A stretch of 9,450 nucleotides of DNA, from the NCBI GenBank assembly GCA_029940235.1, contig JAOZRI010000074.1:1-9450 (forward strand). The letters run 5' to 3'. This DNA comes from Desulfobacula sp. (GTDB lineage: Bacteria > Desulfobacterota > Desulfobacteria > Desulfobacterales > Desulfobacteraceae). The notes beneath the pieces are model-generated. The model was given only the letters and a program-made list of their open reading frames with translations. It was not told the origin of the DNA and ran no database searches. How positions within the stretch are numbered: the first letter of the stretch is position 1; every line of letters starts with the position of its first letter. The position numbers and the translations under genes were made by a program. Positions 1 through 6,395 of the stretch are shown here, one piece after another.

Positions 1-92
1 ATAATTTCCTGGGCAGTAACCACCACAGCTTTACCATCAGCTATTTTTTTATTTATCTGCTCAATTGTTTTATTTACTTTGTAGTCACTCAT
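1..92 (-). CDS. Partial 5' end of probable DUF39/COG1900 homocysteine biosynthesis protein
   Basis: Only the first 30 codons are present; the gene continues past the left edge. The ATG is at 92-90 on the minus strand, with a modest AAAGG-type ribosome site about seven bases upstream. The peptide starts MSDYKVNKTIEQINKKI and continues with a GKAVVVTAQEII segment. From memory, this Asn-Lys-Thr then 'G-x-A-V-V-V-T-A-x-E' pattern opens the DUF39 (COG1900) proteins, which are implicated in making homocysteine from aspartate semialdehyde and sulfide in methanogens and sulfate reducers. It lies 83 bases downstream of the M23 peptidase gene on the same strand, and I found no convincing terminator between them, so read-through is possible. 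The assignment rests on about 30 residues and could change once the full gene is seen. Confidence 0.55.
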   Translation of the reverse strand, partial: MSDYKVNKTIEQINKKIADGKAVVVTAQEI

Positions 93-175
93 ACCCAACC
101 TTTGTTAATTAAGAATAAAAATGTATAATGAATAATTAAGGGAAAAGATCTGTTTAAAATTCATATCCACAATTC

Positions 176-1570
176 TCAATTATTCATCTCTTTTACGTAG
201 TTTATTTTTGAAATAATATTATTTTTAATCCAGGTTTTATCCCACCACTCCACAGGATTTACAAAAACATTATGGACAATCATGGAAAAATGCAGATGAT
301 CACCACCGGCAAGTCCGGTCATGCCTGTAAGACCAATATCATCTCCCCTGTTGACAATATCCCCATTATTAACTGAAATCTGATTCAGATGGGAATATAG
401 ACTGCAAAGGCCAAACCCATGATCAATTATCACAGTATTACCAAATATTCCAACAAATTTCGTTAAAATAACACGACCTGAATTAGCAGCTTTTATGGAT
501 GCATTGGCAGTTGAAGCAAGGTCAATTCCAAGATGAGTTGCTCTGTCAATTTCTCTGCCTTTATATTTATAAATTCTTCTATCTGCAAATCCTGCTCTTT
601 TTGCCGAACCCCTGAGCCTTAGGAACCTGCCATCCCAATATTTTTGATTTTCACTGTTTTCAGGTATTTTTAATATCTCTTCAACATTATTTTTTCTGAC
701 TGTTCCGTTAACATACAAAAATTTTTCAAGCAGGGGATTTTTCTTACCTTGATTTTTAAGTTCAGGAAAAGAGCCATTTTTTTCTCCAACATCAAATCCA
801 GGCATTTTCCTGTTTAAAAATGAATCTGGGATATTTAAGACATCGGTTTTAAATTTTTTATCTCTTATATAGTGATAAAAACCTCTTTTTGTGATATTCC
901 CTGCTTCATCTTCAGCTATGACTGCAAGCTTGGTACCAGGTCCCTGCACATCATTCAAAGCAAAAAAAGCAGTATAGATATTTTTATTTTCAAAAAGTCC
1001 TGTATGACCCGGAAAAAAATTATCTCCTGCTTTTACGCCGCTTTTTATATTCTCTTCAAAGAGTTTATAAATAATTAAACCAGTACCGCCTTTCTCAATG
1101 TTGTGACGTTTGGTTAAAATATTTACCTTTGGAGGTTTGGAGTCAATTATTACTTTTTTTTCAATATTTAAAATATTGCCTTGGTTCCATCCTCTCCAGG
1201 AGTAGTCTGATACTACTATCCTTATAATGGCCTCACCATCACTCATTCCATACTGCCAGGCCTGGATAGGAATAATAAAAGACTCTTTTTTTATCTTTGC
1301 CCCGGAGAAAATTTTGGTAATATCATATGTCTCATATTGCCTTTTCAGCAATATCTTTTTTTTATCTTTTTGATGAATCGAGACCACAATGTCACGAAGA
1401 CCGGTTTTATCATCCATAACATTAAGTGACATTTCATAGGATTTTTTCAGATAAACAGAAGGAAGGATAATATCAACAACAGGTTTTTCACCCTCATATT
1501 TATGGACAAGAATCCATATTCCTGGAATTAAAATTATAAGAAACAGGACAGAACAAACAACTCTTTTCAT
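176..1570 (-). CDS. M23 family metallopeptidase with N-terminal Ig-like domains
   Basis: A 464-residue exported or anchored zinc endopeptidase that probably acts on peptidoglycan in the periplasm. MKR is followed by a hydrophobic helix (about residues 4-21), either an uncleaved signal anchor or a signal peptide without an obvious lipobox. Residues 30-235 look like two beta-sandwich domains joined by an 'IDSKPPKV' linker near 142-149, the usual join between tandem Ig-like folds; the second ends in a typical 'AEDEAGN' strand. The LytM/M23 domain spans about 330-445 with zinc ligands His346 and Asp350 (HLGID) and His427, plus catalytic-site His394 (YSHL) and His425 (HLHF), so it looks active rather than degenerate like EnvC. 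The ATG at 1570 is preferred over an in-frame GTG at 1579 because AGGTG lies six bases upstream and would be overlapped by the GTG start. The gene is divergent from kdsA. The exact substrate bond cannot be read from the sequence. Confidence 0.93.
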   Translation of the reverse strand: MKRVVCSVLFLIILIPGIWILVHKYEGEKPVVDIILPSVYLKKSYEMSLNVMDDKTGLRDIVVSIHQKDKKKILLKRQYETYDITKIFSGAKIKKESFIIPIQAWQYGMSDGEAIIRIVVSDYSWRGWNQGNILNIEKKVIIDSKPPKVNILTKRHNIEKGGTGLIIYKLFEENIKSGVKAGDNFFPGHTGLFENKNIYTAFFALNDVQGPGTKLAVIAEDEAGNITKRGFYHYIRDKKFKTDVLNIPDSFLNRKMPGFDVGEKNGSFPELKNQGKKNPLLEKFLYVNGTVRKNNVEEILKIPENSENQKYWDGRFLRLRGSAKRAGFADRRIYKYKGREIDRATHLGIDLASTANASIKAANSGRVILTKFVGIFGNTVIIDHGFGLCSLYSHLNQISVNNGDIVNRGDDIGLTGMTGLAGGDHLHFSMIVHNVFVNPVEWWDKTWIKNNIISKINYVKEMNN

Positions 1571-1576
1571 CAATAA

Positions 1577-1581
1577 CACCT
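1577..1581 (-). promoter_or_regulatory. Ribosome binding site deciding the M23 start
   Basis: Minus-strand AGGTG sits six bases before the ATG at 1570. The alternative in-frame GTG start at 1579-1577 lies inside this site, so translation most likely begins at the ATG. Confidence 0.6.
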
Positions 1582-1614
1582 ATTTTTTCAAGAGGTTACT
1601 ACATATACAATAAA

Positions 1615-1643
1615 ATTATAGTAAAATAGCAGCTATGACCCAA
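1615..1643 (-). promoter_or_regulatory. Candidate sigma70 promoter for the M23 peptidase gene
   Basis: The minus strand has a perfect TATAAT at 1620-1615 and TTGGGT at 1643-1638, separated by 17 bases. The -35 matches only the TTG core. The predicted start near 1608 would leave a leader of about 40 bases that includes the AGGTG ribosome site. The surrounding DNA is AT-rich, so chance -10 matches are common and the call is tentative. Confidence 0.4.
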
Positions 1644-1665
1644 CTTATCAAGTAATTTTGTATTC

Positions 1666-1692
1666 TTGACTTTTTTGAGCTCAAAATATAAT
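1666..1692 (+). promoter_or_regulatory. Candidate sigma70 promoter of the kdsA-lpt-rpoN cluster
   Basis: TTGACT at 1666-1671 (five of six matches to TTGACA) and a perfect TATAAT at 1687-1692 are separated by 15 bases, two shorter than the optimum. Predicted transcription starts near 1699, only about 15 bases before the kdsA ATG. It is the best plus-strand promoter-like pair between the divergent genes, so it may drive the whole ten-gene cluster. A short spacer usually means weak or regulated activity. Confidence 0.5.
1673..1686. repeat. Perfect 14-bp palindrome TTTTGAGCTCAAAA in the promoter spacer
   Basis: The two halves TTTTGAG and CTCAAAA are exact reverse complements with no central spacer. 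The palindrome fills all but one base of the interval between the candidate -35 and -10 elements of the kdsA promoter. That is a common place for a dimeric repressor to bind. No regulator gene is adjacent, so any binding protein is unknown. A chance origin cannot be excluded in AT-rich DNA. Confidence 0.45.
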
Positions 1693-1714
1693 TTGGAAGA
1701 AACATAAACTTTAT

Positions 1715-2557
1715 ATGAAAGCCCCCAACAATTATATGAGTAATTTTTTCTTAAATTTGATCAGCAGGCCAGACCCGATTTTTTTTCTTATTGCAGGTCC
1801 CTGTGTCATTGAAGATTATAAAACAACATTTACTGTTGCCAAACATCTAAAACAGATCACAGCAAAACTTGATATACCTTTTATTTTCAAGGCTTCCTTT
1901 GACAAGGCAAACAGAACCTCTATTCAATCTTTCAGAGGACCTGGATTTGATAAAGGGCTTGAGGTTCTTGATTCCATAAAAAAAGAACTTGATCTTCAAG
2001 TGATTTCTGACATACATCTGCCGGATCAGGCAAACAAAGCCGCAGAGGTGCTGGATATTATCCAAATCCCTGCCTTTTTGTGCAGGCAGACTGATTTAAT
2101 AATGGCAGCTTGCAATACCGGCAAACCCGTCAATATTAAAAAAGGACAGTTTTTATCTCCCCTTGAGTGTAAAAACATTCTTAATAAAGCCAAAGAGTCA
2201 GGTAATCAAGATATCTGTATTACTGAAAGAGGATCATCATTTGGGTATAATAATCTTGTGGTTGATTTTCGATCCATACCCATTATTAAAAATCTTGGTG
2301 CACCCGTTATCTTTGACGCAACACACAGTGTACAACTGCCTGGAGGTGCCACAGACTCTTCAGCAGGGGAGAGACAGTTTGTTCCCACTCTGTCCAAGGC
2401 TGCCATTGCAGCAGGCGTTGATGGATTGTTTATAGAGACCCATCCTGACCCGGATAAAGCTCTTTGCGATGGTCCTAATTCCATGCCGCTCAAAGATATG
2501 GAAAAATTTTTATCTACCCTGATTGCTGTAAAAAAAGCTGTAGGAAAAACCCCATGA
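1715..2557 (+). CDS. kdsA: 3-deoxy-D-manno-octulosonate 8-phosphate synthase (KDO8P synthase)
   Basis: Condenses phosphoenolpyruvate with arabinose 5-phosphate to give KDO 8-phosphate, the first committed step to the KDO sugar of LPS, in the cytoplasm. The 280-residue protein is a normal-length TIM barrel. It shows AGPCVIE (27-33), the FKASFDKANR signature (58-67), IPAFLCRQTDL (118-128), NIKKGQF (140-146), FGYNNLVVDFR (176-186), DATHSVQLPGG (201-211) and the C-terminal ETHPDP/CDGP segments. Cys30, His204, Glu241 and Asp252 match the metal ligands of Aquifex KdsA, so this is the metal-dependent class rather than the metal-free E. coli class, which has Asn at the Cys position. The ATG has no well-placed Shine-Dalgarno; GGAAGA is 15 bases away, and an in-frame ATG at 1736 is no better. 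It overlaps kdsC by ATGA, so the next KDO step is probably translationally coupled. Confidence 0.97.
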   Translation: MKAPNNYMSNFFLNLISRPDPIFFLIAGPCVIEDYKTTFTVAKHLKQITAKLDIPFIFKASFDKANRTSIQSFRGPGFDKGLEVLDSIKKELDLQVISDIHLPDQANKAAEVLDIIQIPAFLCRQTDLIMAACNTGKPVNIKKGQFLSPLECKNILNKAKESGNQDICITERGSSFGYNNLVVDFRSIPIIKNLGAPVIFDATHSVQLPGGATDSSAGERQFVPTLSKAAIAAGVDGLFIETHPDPDKALCDGPNSMPLKDMEKFLSTLIAVKKAVGKTP

Positions 2558-3069
2558 AAAAACGACTTGCCCAGATTGAACTCCTGCTTCTTGACGTTGA
2601 TGGAGTGTTGACAGATGCCAGCATCACTTATACAGACTCAGGAGAACAGATCAAAAGATTTAATGCAAAAGATGGTCTTGGATTAAAACTTTTAATGGAG
2701 GCAGGAATACAGGTCGGAGTTATAACAGGGCTTAGTTCAATGGCTTTGGAACACAGATGCAGCAAACTTGGCATAAACCTGTTGTTTGCCGGAATTAAAA
2801 ACAAATCAAAGGTTCTTGATTCCATCATATCCCAGACCGGTATAGATCCTGAAAACATGGTTTTTGTTGGAGATGATCTTATTGACCTTCCAGTAATGAA
2901 AAGAGTTGGTGTCTCTTTTGGTGTTGCCGATGCCTGTGATGATGTAAAAAAACATTGCGATATTATTACTAATTTAAAGGGTGGTCATGGAGCTGTCAGA
3001 GAAGTTTGCGAAAGCATTTTAAAAGCCAAAGAGCTGTGGGATGATATCCTTAATAAATACCTGTCATGA
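2554..3069 (+). CDS. kdsC: 3-deoxy-D-manno-octulosonate 8-phosphate phosphatase
   Basis: Removes the phosphate from KDO 8-phosphate to release KDO, directly after KdsA. It is a 171-residue HAD phosphatase of the capless C0 type, normally a tetramer. Motif I is DVDGVLTD with nucleophile Asp14 and Asp16; motif II is Thr58 in VITG; a motif III lysine lies in KNKSK (probably Lys84); motif IV is VGDDLIDLP with Asp107 and Asp108. The C-terminal tail keeps the KdsC pattern GAVREVCESIL, which reaches the neighbouring subunit's active site in characterised enzymes. Two positions are unusual: the common ITGR reads ITGL (Leu60), and the tail GGRGAVRE reads GGHGAVRE (His145). The start overlaps the kdsA stop as ATGA, with AGGA eight bases upstream. 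A related HAD phosphatase with different sugar preference is conceivable, but the position next to kdsA argues for KdsC. Confidence 0.94.
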   Translation: MKKRLAQIELLLLDVDGVLTDASITYTDSGEQIKRFNAKDGLGLKLLMEAGIQVGVITGLSSMALEHRCSKLGINLLFAGIKNKSKVLDSIISQTGIDPENMVFVGDDLIDLPVMKRVGVSFGVADACDDVKKHCDIITNLKGGHGAVREVCESILKAKELWDDILNKYLS

Positions 3070-3644
3070 CAAAATCTTTAAAACAAAAACTGACATTCCC
3101 ATTAATCGGTGTTCTGGTTTTAATAATTATAATTATCAGTGGCTTTTTTTATTTTGATAAATTATTATCCAAATCTGTACAGATAAAAGATATTCACATT
3201 GATACCAAGGCAGCATTAAAATTAAATATTTTAAAACAAATCTCAAAAAAAAATGGTATCACAGAGTGGGAACTTGAAGCTGCCTCTGCAACTCTTTTTA
3301 AAGATGAAGATAAGGCAATATTAATTGATGTATCAATTATATTTTTTACAAAAACCAACAAACGAGTTCACTTGAAATCTAAAGAAGGGGTTTTAAATAC
3401 AAAATCCCATGACATGGTGTTTTCAGGTAATGTTATTGTAAGCTATGAGAATTCAGAATTAAAAACTGACAAGTTGCATTATAATAAAAAAAAACATATA
3501 ATATATTCTGACAGTCACGTTAAACTTACAAGAGATGATTCTGTTATTGATGCAGATTCAATGGAAACAAATTTGAATGATAACCACACAATTTTAGAGG
3601 GGCATGTTAAAGGAATTTTCCGTGATAACTTCAATATTCTGTAA
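3066..3644 (+). CDS. lptC: LPS export ABC transporter periplasmic protein LptC
   Basis: A 192-residue bitopic inner-membrane protein that receives LPS from LptB2FG and passes it to LptA. A short basic N-terminus (TKSLKQK) is followed by one transmembrane helix (about 11-30). The rest is a beta-jellyroll with the family features: an 'ISKKNGITEWELEAASA' first strand (about 59-75), then repeated short strands, including FSGNVIVSYENSELKTDKL and a closing 'DADSMETNLNDN..LEGHVKG' repeat that resembles the OstA/LptA fold. It overlaps kdsC by ATGA and runs into lptA, the usual order for this pathway. Sequence conservation in LptC is low, so the call rests on topology, the WEL/A motif and position. 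LptF and LptG, the membrane partners, are not in this window. Confidence 0.9.
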   Translation: MTKSLKQKLTFPLIGVLVLIIIIISGFFYFDKLLSKSVQIKDIHIDTKAALKLNILKQISKKNGITEWELEAASATLFKDEDKAILIDVSIIFFTKTNKRVHLKSKEGVLNTKSHDMVFSGNVIVSYENSELKTDKLHYNKKKHIIYSDSHVKLTRDDSVIDADSMETNLNDNHTILEGHVKGIFRDNFNIL

Positions 3645-4218
3645 AGCCATACAAAAAATTTTACTCTTTTTTTTAATTATCTGTTCTGCTCTTTTTTTTA
3701 TATCAAGCATGGCTTTTGCCGAAGAATCAAAGGATTTAAGCAGGCAGCCCCTCCATGTTGTATCTGATAAAATGATTGCACAAGAAGACTCATCCATGGT
3801 TGAATTTATAGGTAATGTTAAAGCTGAACAGGAAGATTCAATAGTGTTTGCCGATTCCATTAAAATTTATTTTACAACTGATAAAGATACAGTTGATAAA
3901 AAAAAAATTGACGACCAGAGCAGTGTAGAAAAAATTGTTTCAACGGGCAATGTCAAGTTTATATCTGAAGAGAGAAAGGCATATGCAGACAAAGCAGTTT
4001 ATACTATCATTGATGAGGTATTGGTTCTGACAGGTAAAGCTCCCAAATTAATAACAGGTTCAAGCTTTGTAACAGGAAAAAAAATTACTCTTTTTAAAAA
4101 ACAGGGTAGAGTTATAGTTGAAAGCAGTGGAACACAAAGAGTGGAAGCACTTTTTAATCCTGAAGATAATATAACCAAAGATGCCAACAAAAAAAACAGC
4201 GGACAAGACAAACAATAA
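3604..4218 (+). CDS. lptA: LPS export bridge protein LptA (OstA-like)
   Basis: Periplasmic component that oligomerises into the bridge carrying LPS from LptC to outer-membrane LptD. The protein has a signal peptide: a basic/polar start, a long hydrophobic core (ILLFFLIICSALFFISS) and an AFA-EE cleavage site near residue 39. The mature part has the OstA N-terminal pattern: 'PLHVVSDKM..FIGNVKA..ADSIKIYF', then 'VSTGNVKFISEERKAYADKAVY', 'VLTGKAPKLITG' and a final charged tail. Two starts are possible: ATG 3604 (204 residues, 41-bp overlap with lptC, GAGG only three bases away) and GTG 3622 (198 residues, 23-bp overlap, AGGA seven bases away). The GTG has the better ribosome site and still gives a complete signal peptide. 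The stop overlaps lptB as TAATG. Identity as LptA is supported by order and fold pattern. Confidence 0.9.
   Translation: MLKEFSVITSIFCKAIQKILLFFLIICSALFFISSMAFAEESKDLSRQPLHVVSDKMIAQEDSSMVEFIGNVKAEQEDSIVFADSIKIYFTTDKDTVDKKKIDDQSSVEKIVSTGNVKFISEERKAYADKAVYTIIDEVLVLTGKAPKLITGSSFVTGKKITLFKKQGRVIVESSGTQRVEALFNPEDNITKDANKKNSGQDKQ
3609..3614 (+). promoter_or_regulatory. Ribosome binding site favouring a GTG start of lptA at 3622
   Basis: AAAGGA ends seven bases before GTG 3622, inside the lptC reading frame. The competing ATG at 3604 has GAGG only three bases upstream, which is closer than normal. This makes GTG 3622 a credible alternative start. Confidence 0.4.
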
Positions 4219-4940
4219 TGGCACAACTTGCAATTAAAAATCTTGTAAAAATCTATGATGGCAAAAAAGTTGTAGATGATGTTAACCTCATGGTAAAACA
4301 GGGCCAGGTAACCGGGCTGCTCGGACCTAACGGAGCTGGTAAGACAACAACATTTTATATGGCAGTGGGTCTTATTAAACCCGATGCCGGCAAAGTTTAT
4401 ATTGATCAGGAAGATATCACCCAGTATCCCATGTATATTAGAGCCAGGAAAGGAATTGGCTATCTTCCCCAAGAATCAAGTATTTTTAGAAAACTGACAG
4501 TAAAACAGAATATCACAGCCATACTTGAAGTCTTACCAAAAAATGGTTTTAATATTGAACAAAAAGCCATGGGTCTTATGCAAGAGCTTGGCATAGAAAG
4601 GCTTGCAAATCAAAAAGCAAGCTCGCTTTCCGGAGGAGAGAGAAGAAGGCTTGAAATCTCAAGGGTGCTTGCTACCGACCCTTTGTTTATTCTTCTTGAT
4701 GAACCCTTTGCAGGCATTGATCCCCTGGCTGTTATTGATATTCAGCAGATAATTTCTCAGTTGACTAAAAAATCTATCGGCGTTTTAATATCAGATCATA
4801 ATGTAAGAGAAACCCTTGGAGTTTGTGATAATGCTTATATCATGAGCCAGGGGAAAGTGATTGAATCAGGCTGCCCTGATAAAATTATATCTAGTAAAAT
4901 AGCAAGAAAAATCTATCTTGGAGAGAATTTTAAATTATAA
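4218..4940 (+). CDS. lptB: LPS export ABC transporter ATP-binding protein LptB
   Basis: Cytoplasmic ATPase dimer that powers LPS extraction from the inner membrane with LptF and LptG. The 240-residue length is typical. All ABC motifs are intact: Walker A GPNGAGKT (36-43), Q-loop Gln85 in LPQESSIF, signature LSGGERRR (137-144), Walker B FILLDEPF (157-164) with catalytic Glu162, D-loop GIDP, and switch His194 in DHNVRE. The 'YLPQESSIFRKLTV' and 'SGGERRRLEISRVLA' segments are diagnostic for LptB rather than for amino-acid ABC ATPases. Its start overlaps the lptA stop by one base (TAATG), and its stop is one base before the rpoN ATG, the classic lptB-rpoN junction of proteobacteria. Confidence 0.98.
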   Translation: MAQLAIKNLVKIYDGKKVVDDVNLMVKQGQVTGLLGPNGAGKTTTFYMAVGLIKPDAGKVYIDQEDITQYPMYIRARKGIGYLPQESSIFRKLTVKQNITAILEVLPKNGFNIEQKAMGLMQELGIERLANQKASSLSGGERRRLEISRVLATDPLFILLDEPFAGIDPLAVIDIQQIISQLTKKSIGVLISDHNVRETLGVCDNAYIMSQGKVIESGCPDKIISSKIARKIYLGENFKL

Positions 4941-4941
4941 T

Positions 4942-6384
4942 ATGGAACTTGGATTACAACAAAATCTGATACTGACCCAACAGCTTGTCATGACTCCCCA
5001 GCTTCAGCAGGCAATAAAACTGCTCCAGCTGTCACGTATCGAACTTGCTGAAATGATTCAAGAAGAGATGGAACAAAATCCAGCTCTCGAAGAGGCAAGC
5101 ACCCAGGAATTATCTGAAAATAAAATTACTGCCAAAGAGAGTGATGCCACCAAGGAACAAAAAGAGACACCTGTAAAAGAAGTTACCATTGAAGAGAAAG
5201 TAAGAAGTGATACTGACTGGGAAAACTATATTAATGAATATAACTCCACAGGAAGAGTATACACAGAATCAGAAAATAGAGAAGCACCTAATTATGAAGC
5301 CTTTACTTCCGACAAAAAAACATTAAGAGACCATCTTCAATGGCAATTGATGCTCTCCGGGTTAGATACATTTCAAGAGAAAATTGGCAATGTAATTATC
5401 GGAAATCTAAATAAAGACGGTTATCTTCGCAGCAGCATCGAAGATATTGCTCAAAATTGCGATTGTGATATTGAACAAGTTGAGGGTGTGCTGTCAACGC
5501 TACAGGCCTTTGACCCGCCAGGTGTCTGCGCAAGAGATCTTTGTGAAACACTGCTCATACAGGTGCAGCAACTTGGTATTGACAATAGTATTATTATGGA
5601 AATAATAAAAAACCATCTGAAAAACCTTGAGAACAGGAATAGCAAAAAAATTGCAAAAGCATTAAAAATTTCTACTGATGATGTCAGGGCAGCAGTTAAA
5701 ATCATTCAATATCTTGAGCCAAAACCAGGGCGTAAATTTTCAACTGAGGAGCCAGCCTATATTACACCTGATATCTATGTTTACAAGCATGGAGATGGTT
5801 TTAAAATTGTCATGAATGATGATGGGCTTCCTAAACTGAAAATCAATCGCTTTTATAAAGATACTATCTCCAATGGCCGTAAGATATCAAAAGACACAAA
5901 AAATTATCTTAATGAAAAAATGCAGTCTGCTTCATGGCTTATTAAAAGCATCCACCAGCGCCAGAAAACAATATATCTTGTAATGGAAAGTCTTTTAAAA
6001 TTTCAAAAAGAATTTTTTGAAAAAGGTATTGCATATTTAAGACCTCTAATTCTCAAGGACATTGCAGAAGATATTGAGATGCATGAGTCCACAATCAGCC
6101 GTGTCACAACCAATAAATATGCTTACACACCCCAGGGACTTTTTGAATTAAAATATTTTTTCAACTCTTCGATTGAACGTACCAATGGTCTGTCCATGGC
6201 ATCGGCCAGCGTAAAAGACAGGCTTAGACTAATAATAGAAAATGAAGACCCGACAAAACCTTTAAGTGATGATAAACTGGCAACCATTCTTCAAAATGCA
6301 GATATCAATATTGCAAGAAGAACTATTGCTAAATACAGGAAGGTGCTTAACATACTGCCTTCAAACAAACGCAAACAGCTTTAG
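4942..6384 (+). CDS. rpoN: RNA polymerase sigma-54 factor
   Basis: Sigma54 directs RNA polymerase to -24/-12 promoters and needs an AAA+ activator to start transcription; no such activator is encoded in this window. With ATG 4942 the protein has 480 residues, a normal length. Region I (about 1-48) is Gln/Leu-rich with LTQQLVMTPQLQQAIKLLQL; region II (about 50-120) is acidic and variable; the core-binding region follows; a helix-turn-helix lies around 372-394 (DIAEDIEMHESTISR); and the RpoN box ARRTIAKYRK is at 458-467, near-identical to the consensus ARRTVAKYRE. A longer TTG start at 4918 would overlap lptB and lacks homology to the usual N-terminus. No Shine-Dalgarno sits at the right distance from the ATG (GGAGAG is about 16 bases away), so initiation probably depends on ribosomes finishing lptB one base upstream. 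Confidence 0.98.
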   Translation: MELGLQQNLILTQQLVMTPQLQQAIKLLQLSRIELAEMIQEEMEQNPALEEASTQELSENKITAKESDATKEQKETPVKEVTIEEKVRSDTDWENYINEYNSTGRVYTESENREAPNYEAFTSDKKTLRDHLQWQLMLSGLDTFQEKIGNVIIGNLNKDGYLRSSIEDIAQNCDCDIEQVEGVLSTLQAFDPPGVCARDLCETLLIQVQQLGIDNSIIMEIIKNHLKNLENRNSKKIAKALKISTDDVRAAVKIIQYLEPKPGRKFSTEEPAYITPDIYVYKHGDGFKIVMNDDGLPKLKINRFYKDTISNGRKISKDTKNYLNEKMQSASWLIKSIHQRQKTIYLVMESLLKFQKEFFEKGIAYLRPLILKDIAEDIEMHESTISRVTTNKYAYTPQGLFELKYFFNSSIERTNGLSMASASVKDRLRLIIENEDPTKPLSDDKLATILQNADINIARRTIAKYRKVLNILPSNKRKQL

Positions 6385-6395
6385 GGAGGTTTTTT

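Noticed and set aside
93..175. Separate promoter or terminator between the M23 and COG1900-like genes
   Set aside because: TATACA-like -10 sequences are present on the minus strand but no -35 partner at 16-18 bases, and no GC-rich stem followed by a T tract was found.
872..1078. Plus-strand open frame of 68 codons
   Set aside because: It is antisense to the M23 peptidase gene, has no recognisable protein features, and the opposite strand has a complete, well-conserved enzyme.
2206..2493. Minus-strand open frame of 95 codons within kdsA
   Set aside because: It is the antisense shadow of highly conserved kdsA codons, with no ribosome site or family features.
4219..4232. Sigma54-like TGGCAC...TTGCA sequence at the lptB start, attractive because rpoN is next
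   Set aside because: Only eight bases lie between GG and GC instead of the ten needed for a -24/-12 promoter, and the sequence is the first codons of lptB.
3999..4472. Minus-strand open frame of 157 codons across lptA and lptB
   Set aside because: It spans the junction of two well-supported genes on the other strand and encodes a Cys-rich sequence with no recognisable domain.
4918..4941. TTG start adding eight residues to sigma54
   Set aside because: It would overlap the lptB coding end, adds residues not typical of the RpoN N-terminus, and ATG 4942 gives the expected start of region I.
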